Below are positions 51,907 through 60,876 of a stretch of DNA of 64,000 nucleotides, one piece after another. Within the stretch, counting starts at the first letter, position 1, and the number at the start of each line of letters is the position of its first letter. The notes beneath the pieces were generated by a model. That model was not told the DNA's origin. It did not search any database and saw only the letters and a list, made by a program, of their open reading frames with translations. Position numbers and translations under genes: made by a program. Location of the stretch: positions 1,550,001-1,614,000 of the forward strand of contig JADJWG010000001.1 of the NCBI GenBank assembly GCA_016716475.1. Reading direction: 5' to 3'. Source of the DNA: Phycisphaerales bacterium. Its GTDB lineage: Bacteria > Planctomycetota > Phycisphaerae > UBA1845 > Fen-1342.

Positions 51907-52037
51907 CGGGTTTATTCTGCGTGGGATCTGGGCGGTTGCCAAGTCGCAGGCGCCACTCCCGTCGTGTTGCGACACGCGCGGATCGACTCGATCGGCAACC
52001 TGCACCACGTCGCTGGGCGGCCTACCATCTTCATGCC

Positions 52038-53642
52038 ATGATTACTGTGTGGCGAGACCATTGTCGTCGTTCGGGGGCGCGGTACGCACTCGTGCTCATC
52101 CTGTTCGCCGCCTCCGCGGCCGACGCCCAAGGCACCGGGCCGCGCATTCGCGCCCCAGAGTTCTCCGGCATCTCCGGTTGGCTGAACACCTCCGAGCCGC
52201 TGCGGATGGCGGATCTCCGTGGGCAAGTCGTGCTGCTCGACTTCTGGACCTACTGTTGCATCAATTGCCTGCACGTCCTGCCCGACCTCGCGTACCTCGC
52301 AGAGCAGTTTACAGATGCCCCGTTCGTCATCGTCGGGGTGCATTCGGCCAAGTTTCCGCAGGAAAAGGACGCCACCAATGTTCGCAAGGCCGTGCTCCGC
52401 CACAACATCCGCCATCCGGTGGCCGTCGATAGCGACCTCCAAACCTGGAACGCCTACGTGATACGCGGCTGGCCCACGGCTGTGCTGATCGATCCCGAGG
52501 GCTACATCGTGGCAACGCATTTCGGCGAGGGACACCACGACGTGCTCGTTCGCAGTATCCGGCAACTCCTAGACCTGCACCGCCGCAAAGGCACGCTGGG
52601 TGCACCGCGACGCTTTCGGCCCGAAGCGGCGGCGTTTCAACCGGGGGTGCTGCAGTTTCCCGGGAAAATCGCGGTGGATGCCGCGCGCGACCGGCTCGTC
52701 ATCAGCGATACCAACCACCACCGCGTGTTGGTCTGCAATCTGGCAGGCGTCGTTCAGCGCATCCTGGGCGACGGCACTCCGGGGTTCCGCGACGGTGCTG
52801 CCACGGAGGCCCGCTTCCACCAGCCCCAGGGCGTTGCGCTGACGCCTGACGGTGCCACTCTGTACGTCGCCGACACCGGCAACCACGCCCTGCGAGCGGT
52901 CGATCTTGCTACGGGGAGGGTGGTCACTATCGCCGGCACAGGCACGCAGGCGCGCGAAATTCAGCGGCGCGGTCTGCGCCCCGGCTCCCGCACACCCCTC
53001 AGCTCTCCCTGGGATGTTGCCATCGTGGGCGACCGGATCTTTGTCGCGATGGCCGGACCGCATCAGCTCTGGGTCTACGAGCCGGCCTCCGGGCGCATCG
53101 GGCCATGGGCCGGAACAGGCAACGAAGGCCGCCGCGACGGACCGAACATCCAAGCGCACTTTGCGCAACCCTCCGGACTCGCAACCGACGGCACTTTGCT
53201 CTACGTCGCAGACGCCGAGATTTCCTCCGTGCGACGCGTGGAAACGCGCCCGCGCGGCCGTACAACCACGGTTGCAGGCAGCGGCGACCTTTTCGGTTTC
53301 GGCCACCGTGACGGTACGGGCGGCACGGCCCTGTTTCAGCATCCGAAGGGCGTCGCGCTGCACGGCGAAACCCTCTATGTGGCGGATACCTTTAACCACC
53401 TCATCCGCACGATCGACCTGCGAACCGGGACCGTGACAACCTGGCTGGGCACAGGTCGACCGGAACGGGGCACCGGCACGACGATCGGACTGTTTGAGCC
53501 GGGCGGACTCGCCGTCGGGGGGGATACGCTCTACATCGCGGATACGAACCATCACCGTATCCTTGCGGTCGACCTCATGACGCGTGCGGCTCGTGAGATC
53601 GCGATCGAGTTGTCGCACGTAGATTTCGCGCGCGAGAACTGA
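52038..53642 (+). CDS. NHLRC2-like protein: thioredoxin-like domain + NHL repeats, exported
   Basis: 534 residues. After a probable signal peptide (YALVLILFAASAADAQG) comes a redoxin domain: LLDFWTYCCINCLHVLPDLAYLAEQF with CINC as the redox pair, then GVHSAKF and RGWPTAVLIDPEG. Residues about 190-530 are NHL/propeller repeats (GVALTPDGATLYVADTGNHALRAVDLATG and others). The same architecture is that of animal NHLRC2. The bacterial proteins are periplasmic or secreted thiol-disulfide oxidoreductase-like with unknown partners. ATG 52038; upstream frame is antisense of the divergent lepB. Confidence 0.88.
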   Translation: MITVWRDHCRRSGARYALVLILFAASAADAQGTGPRIRAPEFSGISGWLNTSEPLRMADLRGQVVLLDFWTYCCINCLHVLPDLAYLAEQFTDAPFVIVGVHSAKFPQEKDATNVRKAVLRHNIRHPVAVDSDLQTWNAYVIRGWPTAVLIDPEGYIVATHFGEGHHDVLVRSIRQLLDLHRRKGTLGAPRRFRPEAAAFQPGVLQFPGKIAVDAARDRLVISDTNHHRVLVCNLAGVVQRILGDGTPGFRDGAATEARFHQPQGVALTPDGATLYVADTGNHALRAVDLATGRVVTIAGTGTQAREIQRRGLRPGSRTPLSSPWDVAIVGDRIFVAMAGPHQLWVYEPASGRIGPWAGTGNEGRRDGPNIQAHFAQPSGLATDGTLLYVADAEISSVRRVETRPRGRTTTVAGSGDLFGFGHRDGTGGTALFQHPKGVALHGETLYVADTFNHLIRTIDLRTGTVTTWLGTGRPERGTGTTIGLFEPGGLAVGGDTLYIADTNHHRILAVDLMTRAAREIAIELSHVDFAREN

Positions 53643-53706
53643 GGCCGCCCGCCTGGTCATCAGCGCCTCCTGCGAGACAGTTGGGAGACTCGCAGCACCC
53701 GCCATA

Positions 53707-54273
53707 ATGGCAGCGACCATGCGTGCTGAATCCACCATCATTGCTTTGGGGCGTGCCACCGCGTTGTACGAACGAGCGGCCTTCTTTCAAGGCCGTTCCC
53801 GGGAGCGATTACTCGCCCTTGCAGAAGCGGATGAACTGTTCTTCCGATTGTTTCCCTACCACTACCGCTCCCTACAGCTTGTGCGCGTCGCCTCACAGCT
53901 ATCCAGGGGCGCAGAAAACTCCACCGACCACTTACGCCGGTGTGAGAGTCGTATGGTGGCGTTGCTCACGGGCGTCATCGGCGCTGCGCAGCAGTGTGGA
54001 GACCTGGTCCTGCCCGCCCGGCCACAGACCGGCGAGCTGGCTTTCTCGCTCTGGGCCCTCGTATTCGGAACCCGTGCACTGCTCAACACTAGCGTCGCCA
54101 CGGTGCAGCTAGGAATTCACGCGGGGTTTGATGTCACGCGCGATACGATTGCACTGTTGCTCGACAGTCTTGGGTGGCGGCCACTGACAATGGAGTGGGA
54201 CTATACCGCTACACAAGTGCGTATTCGGCATGAGTTGTTCGCACAGGAATGGCAGGAGGCCCTTGTGGCCTGA
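53707..54273 (+). CDS. TetR-family-like regulator with degenerate or missing HTH
   Basis: 188 residues. LYERAAFFQGRSRERLLALAEADELFFRLFP resembles the end of the TetR helix-turn-helix and its linker (LYxxF..xxxxLLLALAE), and the rest (RMVALLTGVIGAAQQCGDL, ELAFSLWALVFGTRALL) fits a TetR C-terminal ligand domain. The first half of the helix-turn-helix should lie upstream, but the frame is closed by a stop at 53620 and no proper start or recognisable helix precedes ATG 53707. It may be a damaged gene or a partner protein without DNA binding. It lies upstream of and convergent with the photolyase operon. Confidence 0.4.
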   Translation: MAATMRAESTIIALGRATALYERAAFFQGRSRERLLALAEADELFFRLFPYHYRSLQLVRVASQLSRGAENSTDHLRRCESRMVALLTGVIGAAQQCGDLVLPARPQTGELAFSLWALVFGTRALLNTSVATVQLGIHAGFDVTRDTIALLLDSLGWRPLTMEWDYTATQVRIRHELFAQEWQEALVA

Positions 54274-54324
54274 CGAATGCTCGTACCCCGGGTAGCGAGA
54301 GCGCACTAAGTCCGAGTTTGCAGC

Positions 54325-54425
54325 CCCCGATCGGTGCGTGCTGGTTTCGCCGCCCAGGCACGCCCGGGTTGGTCCCGGCCATCCGATCGGGGTTTGTGCG
54401 GGGTGGGCGCCACGGCCCACCCCGC
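54325..54425. terminator. Two strong hairpins between convergent genes
   Basis: First, CCCCGATCGG (54325-54334) and CCGATCGGGG (54383-54392) form a 10-bp outer stem, followed by TTT. Second, GCGGGGTGGGC (54398-54408) and GCCCACCCCGC (54415-54425) form a perfect 11-bp stem with a 6-base loop. They fill the gap between the TetR-like gene (ends 54273) and phrB (ends 54462) and probably terminate one or both. Confidence 0.6.
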
Positions 54426-54461
54426 GCATGCTGCAAGAGTGAATCGCAGCGTCGTAACCGG

Positions 54462-55892
54462 CTAGCCGCTCAGTTGTTTGAACGCTGCGAGTATGGCCGC
54501 GCGCGCCGTGGAGTGGTCAACGAGGGGCGCGGGATAGTCCAGCGTCACACGCACAAGCTCCGGGAGTTCCGCTGGGGCGTGAATTTCGCGGGCGGACAGG
54601 CCGCGCAGCTCGGGCACATAGGCCCGAATGAAAGCGCCGTCGGGATCAAATCTCTGCGACTGCGCGTATGGATTGAAGATGCGAAAGTAGGGGGCCGCAT
54701 CGGTGCCCGTTGAGGCCGACCATTGCCAGCCGCCGTTGTTGCTCGCCAGGTCGCCGTCGATCAGGTGATGCATGAAGTGCCGTTCACCCCAGCGCCAATC
54801 GATGAACAGATCCTTCGTCAGGTACATCGCCGTGATCATCCGCAGCCGGTTGTGCATCCAGCCGGTCGCCCGCAACTGCCGCATACCCGCATCCACGATC
54901 GGCACGCCCGTACGGCCGTCGCACCATGCCGAAAAGACCTCCTCATCCTGGCGCCACGGCAGGCGGTCGGTATCCGGCTTGAAGGGCCGATGGCGACTGA
55001 CGCGCGGAAAACCCACCAGCACATGACGGTAGAACTCGCGCCAGATGAGCTCACTGATCCACACCGTCGGTCCCCGGTGCGGACCATCCAACCGGTCGGC
55101 ATTCGCCTCCCGCGCGGCCGCGGCACACTGCCGCGGGCTGATCACACCGAGGGCCAGATAGGGCGACAGCCGACTCGTTCCCCCAGCCGCCGGTGTGTCG
55201 CGCTGCTCGTGATACGTGCGTAGCCGTGCGGCCACGAAATCTTCCAGCAGCTTCTCGGCGGCTTTCGGCCCAGCCGGCCAGAGATCGGCACGATCCCGAT
55301 CAGCGTTGAAACCGGGCACCCGGTCCGGAAGATCATCGGGTTCAGCCGCAAGTTCGGGCTGACGGCGTGGCGCGGGCAGCACCTCTCCAAGCGCGTGTTC
55401 ATCGACATGCCGCAGCCACGCCCTGCGATAGGGAGAGAAGACGCTGTAAAAATCACCCTGGCCGGTCTGTAGGGCTGCGGGCGGAACGATCGTCTGATCG
55501 TGAAACGCCCGCGTTTTCACTCCGGCGCGCCCGCAGGCGTAGGCCACAGCCGCGTCGCGCTTGCCCTCATTCCACTCGTATTCGTGATTCCAATACACGG
55601 CATCACAGGCGTACTCGCGGACAAGCTGCTGCATGGCCGCGGGCGTCTTGCCAAAGTCGGCTACCGTGCGAATCAGCAGCGGAATCCGCAGTTTCTCGAG
55701 CGCCGCCCGCAGCTCTCGCAGATTTCGCAGCAGAAACGCCACCTTGATGTCCGCCCAGTCGTGTTCTCGCCACTGCTGCGGCTGCAACAGGAAAGCGGCC
55801 AGTACGCCGTCGGTTGCATCCTGCGCCGCCATGCGCAGCGCCGCGTTGTCCACCACGCGCAGATCGGACCGCAGCCATACCAGCACCCTCAT
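54462..55892 (-). CDS. phrB: Deoxyribodipyrimidine photolyase, class I (PhrB)
   Basis: 476 residues. N-terminal chromophore domain MRVLVWLRSDLRVVDN and VYWNHEYEWNEGKRD; FAD domain WISELIWREFYRHVL, FSAWCDGRTGVPIVDAGMRQLRATGWMHNRLRM and the hallmark SNNGGWQWSASTGTDAAPYFRIFNP. It repairs cyclobutane pyrimidine dimers with blue light and FADH-. Its start overlaps the stop of the Fe-S photolyase gene by four bases (55889-55892). Last gene of a six-gene minus-strand operon. Confidence 0.95.
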   Translation of the reverse strand: MRVLVWLRSDLRVVDNAALRMAAQDATDGVLAAFLLQPQQWREHDWADIKVAFLLRNLRELRAALEKLRIPLLIRTVADFGKTPAAMQQLVREYACDAVYWNHEYEWNEGKRDAAVAYACGRAGVKTRAFHDQTIVPPAALQTGQGDFYSVFSPYRRAWLRHVDEHALGEVLPAPRRQPELAAEPDDLPDRVPGFNADRDRADLWPAGPKAAEKLLEDFVAARLRTYHEQRDTPAAGGTSRLSPYLALGVISPRQCAAAAREANADRLDGPHRGPTVWISELIWREFYRHVLVGFPRVSRHRPFKPDTDRLPWRQDEEVFSAWCDGRTGVPIVDAGMRQLRATGWMHNRLRMITAMYLTKDLFIDWRWGERHFMHHLIDGDLASNNGGWQWSASTGTDAAPYFRIFNPYAQSQRFDPDGAFIRAYVPELRGLSAREIHAPAELPELVRVTLDYPAPLVDHSTARAAILAAFKQLSG

Positions 55893-57529
55893 TCCCGACT
55901 CCTCTCCACGGCTCCGATACCCAACTCCGCTCGCAGCGCGTCTGCGTGGCTGCGAATCTCGCGCCGCTCACGCGCCTCGAACCGTGCCACATTCTTGAGC
56001 GGCAGCGCCATGCGCCGATTCCCGCGCAGCCGGTCCTCATTGCGCAGCAGGAAATCCCAATAGAACACCGTGAACGGACAAGCATCCGCCCCGGTCCGCG
56101 CACCGGGCCGGTAGCGGCAACCGCGGCAGTAGTCGCTCATCCGCTCGATGTACCGCCCGCTGGCCGCATAGGGTTTGGTGCCCACCATGCCGCCATCCGC
56201 GTGCATCACCATGCCGAGCGTGTTGGGCAGGGTGACCCAATCCACCGCATCGACGTACATCGCGAGGTACCAGTCGCTGATCGCTCGCGGGTTCACGCCA
56301 GCGATGAGGGCGAAATTGCCGGTTACCATCAACCGTTGAATGTGGTGGCCGAAACCGTGTTCGAGCACTTCACCGACACACTGTCGCAGGCAATGCATCT
56401 CCGTAGCCCCCGTCCAATACAGATTGGGTAACAACCCGTGCTGGCCCAGGGCGTTTCGCTTGCCATACCACGGCCCAGCCAGCCAGTACACGCCGCGAAT
56501 GAACTCGCGCCAACCGATCAGTTGTCGCACGAACCCCTCCACGGCGTTGAGCGGCGCGTGGCCTTCCTCATACGCTTCGATCGCCGCCGCAACCGCGACG
56601 CGTGGATTCAGCAGCTTCAGGTTCAACGGCACCGACAGCAGCGAGTGAAACATCCACGGCGCGCCGGTGACCATCGCATCCTGGTAATCACCGAAACGCG
56701 GCAGCCGGTGTCGTACGAAGTCCTCGAGCGCCTGCCGGGCGGCAGCCGGCGTCACCGGCCAACGGAACGAAACCATGCGGCCGGGGGCCGCCGGGAAACG
56801 CTCATTCACCAGGCGCATGACGCCCCTTGTGACGGCATCGGGCTCGAAGCGGTGCGGCGGCGGAGGCGGGGCAGCTTCGCGGTAGGGCCGGCGATTCTCT
56901 CTGTCGAAATTCCAGGTGCCCCCTTCGGGTTGACCGTCCTCATCGACCAGAACGTCGAAGCGCCGCCGCATCGCGCGGTAGAAGTGCTCCAGCACGAGGG
57001 TCTTGCGCCCACTCGCCCAGGTGGCAAACTCCTGCGGCGCGAGATAGAAGTGCGGGTCCTCGTGCATGCGCAGGGGTACGCCGAGTTCGGCCCCCAACAC
57101 TTCGAGGGATTCCAGAATGCGCCACTCGCCCGGACGCACAAAGTCAAGTTGCGCCGGGCGCAGCCGTTCCACGGCACGCCCGACTTCCTCGGCGAGCACT
57201 CCACTGTTGGGTAAGTCGTCGAGCTCGACGTACTCCACCCGATAGCCCGCCTGGGCACGTTCCAACGCAAAGTGCCGCATTGTCGCGAGAAAGGCGACCG
57301 TTCGTTGCCGGTGGCTGGGCACATGCTCAGCTTCTTCCGCGGCTTCCACCATGAGGATCGCATCGTGCCGCGAGTCCAGGTCCTGCAGCACCGGCGCTTC
57401 CCCGTCGAGCTGATCTCCGAGTACAAGCAGCAGGCGGCGAACCGCGCCCCGCACGCGGAGGGGGCGCCACGCCGCAACCAGTGACTTGTTTCCCGCCTGC
57501 CCCTGGGTCCGCGTACGCCGGGCGCTCAT
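55889..57529 (-). CDS. Fe-S cluster bacterial photolyase/cryptochrome (PhrB2/FeS-BCP type)
   Basis: 546 residues from ATG 57529 (ATGA overlap with the next upstream gene). LLLVLGDQLDGEAPVL begins the Rossmann domain; VEYVELDD and RVEYV are the lumazine-domain area; the C-terminal part has CLRQC, MVTGNFALIAGVNPRAISDWYLAMYVDAVDWVTLPN, then DYCRGCRYRPGARTGADACPFTVFYWDFL. Four Cys (one near CVGE, two in CRGC, one in DACPF) match the 4Fe-4S ligands of FeS-BCPs, which repair 6-4 photoproducts and use a lumazine antenna. First member of the photolyase pair in the operon. Confidence 0.93.
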   Translation of the reverse strand: MSARRTRTQGQAGNKSLVAAWRPLRVRGAVRRLLLVLGDQLDGEAPVLQDLDSRHDAILMVEAAEEAEHVPSHRQRTVAFLATMRHFALERAQAGYRVEYVELDDLPNSGVLAEEVGRAVERLRPAQLDFVRPGEWRILESLEVLGAELGVPLRMHEDPHFYLAPQEFATWASGRKTLVLEHFYRAMRRRFDVLVDEDGQPEGGTWNFDRENRRPYREAAPPPPPHRFEPDAVTRGVMRLVNERFPAAPGRMVSFRWPVTPAAARQALEDFVRHRLPRFGDYQDAMVTGAPWMFHSLLSVPLNLKLLNPRVAVAAAIEAYEEGHAPLNAVEGFVRQLIGWREFIRGVYWLAGPWYGKRNALGQHGLLPNLYWTGATEMHCLRQCVGEVLEHGFGHHIQRLMVTGNFALIAGVNPRAISDWYLAMYVDAVDWVTLPNTLGMVMHADGGMVGTKPYAASGRYIERMSDYCRGCRYRPGARTGADACPFTVFYWDFLLRNEDRLRGNRRMALPLKNVARFEARERREIRSHADALRAELGIGAVERSRE

Positions 57530-57966
57530 GCTTCCGACCCTGCCTGCATGAACTGAAGCGCGAACACGCCGCGCACCGTCCATGCCACCGTGCGCAGCCA
57601 GTTCGTGTGGACCAGTCGTCGCACCACGGCTGAGTCGAAACCGCGTGCCAGGCGGGCATGGCAGGGAATCTGCACGAAGGCGGTCGACAACCAGATGAGC
57701 ACGAGCAGGCCGAATGCAACCAGTGGCCACGCTTGCCAGACGCCGGGCGGCGGCACCCACACCAGCCACAGGGCCGTGCTGGCCTCCAGCAGCATCAGGG
57801 GCGCTACCACCCAGGTGGTGCGGCGCTGATGTGCTTCCGCGTACACCACGCTCGACGCGGGCTCAAGCCGCAGAAATAACGGATAGTGCACGATTTGCAC
57901 GAACCAGATCAGTCCCACCATCGCGAGCGTCGCGAACGCGTGTAAAGTGGCCACCGCCGCGGTCAT
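57526..57966 (-). CDS. Small integral membrane protein of photolyase operon
   Basis: 146 residues with four predicted helices (LHAFATLAMVGLIWFVQIVHYPLFL, TTWVVAPLMLLEASTALWLVW, PLVAFGLLVLIWLSTAFVQIPCHARL, and the C-terminal TVRGVFALQF). Pattern resembles DUF1772/DUF4149-like membrane proteins of unknown role; such four-helix proteins recur in photolyase operons. Start and stop overlap both neighbours (ATGA at 57963-57966 and 57526-57529), so it is a fully coupled operon member. Confidence 0.75.
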   Translation of the reverse strand: MTAAVATLHAFATLAMVGLIWFVQIVHYPLFLRLEPASSVVYAEAHQRRTTWVVAPLMLLEASTALWLVWVPPPGVWQAWPLVAFGLLVLIWLSTAFVQIPCHARLARGFDSAVVRRLVHTNWLRTVAWTVRGVFALQFMQAGSEA

Positions 57967-59504
57967 GCGACCGCCTCCGGTGGCGCGGCGGCGAACAGAT
58001 TTTCCGCCGTCCGCCGAATTCCCTGCAGCATGCCCGAAAAGACGTAGTGATGTAGTGGCAGCACCGTGTACCAGTATGCCAGCCCCAGCAACCCGCGCGG
58101 CTTGAAGCGGGCGGATTGTACCAGTCGCGAACCCGTCGTCCCGAGCGGTTCGATCCGGAACTCCAGCGCCGCCTCTCCAGGCAATTTCATCTCCGCCCGC
58201 AATTGGAGTCGACGGCCGGGTTCTGCCGCCGTCACGCGCCAGAAGTCGAGTGCATCTCCGTAGACCACCATCTCCGGGTTGCGCCGTCCGCGTCGCAATC
58301 CGGGGCCACCTGCCAGTCGATCCAGCCACCCGCGCAGCCGCCAGAGCCAGTCGGACGAGTAGTAGCCCTGACCACCGCCGATTCGGCAGACCGCCCGGTA
58401 GACCTCCAGCGGCGGCGCCGCAACCGGCGTGCTGCGTTCGTCGATGAAGACTTTCCCACCGGCCCAGTCCGGATCGCCGGCAATCGGCCCGGCATCGCTC
58501 CAGGCGGTCTCTACCTCGTGTGTCGCGATCCGCCCCAGCGCCACTTCGATCGCTTCGCGCGCTGTAAGCAGCTTGCGCGGCATCAACTTCTGGGCATCGT
58601 CGTTGCGACACACGACCCGGTTCTTCATGCCCTCCGCCAGGGGGCGCGCAATGTCATGGCTCAACGGCGTGACCAGGTGGATCCACAGCGAACTCAGTTT
58701 GGGCGCCAGCACCGGCACAGCCAGAATGATGCGCCGGGAGAGCCCCCGGGCGGCGGCCATCCCCTGCATCAACTCTCGATAGGTGCGTACATCCGCCCCC
58801 CCGATATCGAGTGTACGGCCGATCGTTGCGGGGGTGTCGAGGCACGCCACAAGGTAGAAAAGCACGTCCCGCACGGCGATGGGCTGGCATTCCGTCTGCA
58901 CCCAGCGCGGCGTCACCATAAGCGGCAATCGTTCGACCAGATATCTCAGAATTTCAAACGACGCCGAGCCCGAGCCGATGATCATCGCGGCTCGCAGCAC
59001 AGTCACAGGGACCGTCGTCTCCGCGAGCACACGCTCCACGTCGCGGCGCGAGCGCAGGTGCTCGCTGAGCCCGGCCCCCGTCTCGCCCAGCCCACCCAGA
59101 TAGATCATCCGCCCGACACCGGCCGCCTCCGCGGCGTGTGCGAAACCCTCTGCGAGGCGCCGATCCAGTTCTGCGTAGGTACGTCCAGCCACAATCATCG
59201 AATGAATGAGATAATACGCTGCGGTACAGCCGCGCAGCGCCGCGGCCAGGGCCGCCCGATCACGGGCGTCGGCCGTCACGATCTCGACGTGCGGGTGGTT
59301 CGCCCAGGTGCGCACCGCAATCTTGCCCGCGGAGCGCGCGAGACAGCGCACCCGGTAGCCCGCCGCCAAGAGGCGCGGCACAAGCCGCCCCCCGATATAG
59401 CCGGTGGCGCCGGTCACAAAGACTGTCGTGCGCGGACCCGACCGCGCCTCCGATCCAGAGTCGCTCGCCGGCCATGCCATTGGTGACAACTCGTTGTGGT
59501 TCAC
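57963..59504 (-). CDS. NAD(P)-binding SDR with C-terminal DUF2867 domain
   Basis: 513 residues from GTG 59504, which overlaps the previous stop; the frame extends upstream. VFVTGATGYIGGRLVPRLLAAGYRVRCLARS is the extended/atypical SDR Rossmann start (YbjT-like), residues about 20-300. The C-terminal about 200 residues are DUF2867: GYYSSDWLWRLRGWLDRLAGG, DFWRVTAAEPGRRLQLRAEMKLPGEAALEF and LGLAYWYTVLPLHHYVFSGML. Proteins of exactly this architecture occur in LitR/RpoE-linked photolyase operons of other phyla. Substrate unknown; a lipid or quinone-linked oxidoreductase is a guess. Confidence 0.88.
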   Translation of the reverse strand: MNHNELSPMAWPASDSGSEARSGPRTTVFVTGATGYIGGRLVPRLLAAGYRVRCLARSAGKIAVRTWANHPHVEIVTADARDRAALAAALRGCTAAYYLIHSMIVAGRTYAELDRRLAEGFAHAAEAAGVGRMIYLGGLGETGAGLSEHLRSRRDVERVLAETTVPVTVLRAAMIIGSGSASFEILRYLVERLPLMVTPRWVQTECQPIAVRDVLFYLVACLDTPATIGRTLDIGGADVRTYRELMQGMAAARGLSRRIILAVPVLAPKLSSLWIHLVTPLSHDIARPLAEGMKNRVVCRNDDAQKLMPRKLLTAREAIEVALGRIATHEVETAWSDAGPIAGDPDWAGGKVFIDERSTPVAAPPLEVYRAVCRIGGGQGYYSSDWLWRLRGWLDRLAGGPGLRRGRRNPEMVVYGDALDFWRVTAAEPGRRLQLRAEMKLPGEAALEFRIEPLGTTGSRLVQSARFKPRGLLGLAYWYTVLPLHHYVFSGMLQGIRRTAENLFAAAPPEAVA

Positions 59505-60874
59505 TCCGCTGCCCGCCCGAGTACGTGCCGTAGGGCAACCTCGAGGGTGGCGTGACGAAAACAAAACCCGCTCCGTTCGAGTGCCTGCGGTGTGGCCCGC
59601 ACGCTCGCGAGCACAGTCTCCACGCCCATCTCGCCGAACATGGTGCGAACCACGAATTCGGGCACCCGGAGGACCGTGGGACGCCCCAGCACGTGCCCCA
59701 GTGTTCGGGCGAATTCCGCATTCGTCACCGGCGTTGGCGCCACGAGGTTCACCGGGCCGTGCACCTCATCGTGTAGCAGTACGTGGTGCATTGCCGCGCT
59801 CACATCGTCCAGCGAAATCCACGAAAGCCACTGCGTGCCGTTCCCAACCGGTCCCCCGGCACCAAGCTGGAACGGCGGTAGAACCTGCCGCAGCATGCCG
59901 CCGGTGGGCGAGAGCACCACGCCGATCCGCATCAGCACGACCCGCATTCCCAGTTCCGTCGCACGCATCGCTTCGGCTTCCCACGCGCGTGCCACCTCTG
60001 CCAGAAACCCCTCGCCGGACGCGGAACCCTCCGTCAGCACTTCATCGCCACGGCTTCCATAAATGCCTACCGCCGAGGCGCACAGGAACGTGCGGGGCCG
60101 CCGCGCGACGCGCGCCAAGGAGTCCACGAGTGAGCGCGTCCCCGCCACACGGCTCTCGCGGATGGCCGCCTTGCGAGCGCTTGTCCAGCGTCCGGCCGCG
60201 ATGTTCTCGCCGGCGAGATGAATCACGGCGTCGAGCCCCTCAAACGCCGCCGCTTCGGCCACGCCGCGCTGCGGGTCCCAGGGGATTTCGTCCACCCCGG
60301 CAGCGCGCCGCACCAGTGGCCGCACGGTGTGGCCCCCCGTCGTCAGGAGAGTCCGCAGCGCCGTACCCACCAGACCGGAGCTGCCCGACAGCGCCACCCT
60401 CTGTCTTGGCTTCGCTTGCTCTGCCGCGTGCATGGCCAAATCCTCGCGCGTCACGGTCTGCCGGTAACGGAACATGCGTCGAAGTTCGCGGCCAACCCGA
60501 CCGCTGCCCAGCCAAGCCCCCCAAGCACCACCTGGCAGGCGGTAATGAATCGTATCACGAAGAATGCTGGTACCGTCTGGGCAAGGCACGAATTCGTGGG
60601 TGTGCTCCCAGGTGTGAAACGGACCACGACGTTGCACATCGGTGAAGCTGCGTCCCGGTACACAGGTCGTGTGTTCGGCCAGCCACGCAATCGGAAGGAG
60701 TCCAGGCAAGCGCAGCTTGAGGCGTGCCCCGACCTCCAGCCCGCCTTGTCGCTCCAGGACTCGAACGCGCTGCCAAGGTGGCAAAAGACGCTCGAAGGCC
60801 CCCGGGCGCGCGTGCCAGGCAAACGCTTCATCAGCCGATACCGACAGGGGGATCTCCCGTGTGAATCGTTGCAT
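59501..60874 (-). CDS. SRPBCC + TIGR01777 epimerase-like fusion
   Basis: 457 residues. N-terminal about 150 residues are a START/SRPBCC lipid-binding-like domain (REIPLSVSADEAFAWHARPGAFERLLPPW, FVPCPDGTSILRDTIHYRLP). A TIGR01777 NAD-dependent epimerase-like domain follows (VALSGSSGLVGTALRTLL, VIHLAGENIAAGRWTSARK, SWISLDDVSAAMHHVL, RVPEFVVRTMFGEMGVETVLASVRATPQAL). TIGR01777 proteins with SRPBCC are common in photolyase/light operons. ATG 60874 is two bases after the preceding SDR stop; the longer frame is not conserved. Confidence 0.9.
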   Translation of the reverse strand: MQRFTREIPLSVSADEAFAWHARPGAFERLLPPWQRVRVLERQGGLEVGARLKLRLPGLLPIAWLAEHTTCVPGRSFTDVQRRGPFHTWEHTHEFVPCPDGTSILRDTIHYRLPGGAWGAWLGSGRVGRELRRMFRYRQTVTREDLAMHAAEQAKPRQRVALSGSSGLVGTALRTLLTTGGHTVRPLVRRAAGVDEIPWDPQRGVAEAAAFEGLDAVIHLAGENIAAGRWTSARKAAIRESRVAGTRSLVDSLARVARRPRTFLCASAVGIYGSRGDEVLTEGSASGEGFLAEVARAWEAEAMRATELGMRVVLMRIGVVLSPTGGMLRQVLPPFQLGAGGPVGNGTQWLSWISLDDVSAAMHHVLLHDEVHGPVNLVAPTPVTNAEFARTLGHVLGRPTVLRVPEFVVRTMFGEMGVETVLASVRATPQALERSGFCFRHATLEVALRHVLGRAAE

Positions 60875-60876
60875 TC

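Noticed and set aside
52569..53759. 396-codon minus-strand open frame
   Set aside because: Antisense of the NHLRC2-like gene; no domains recognised.
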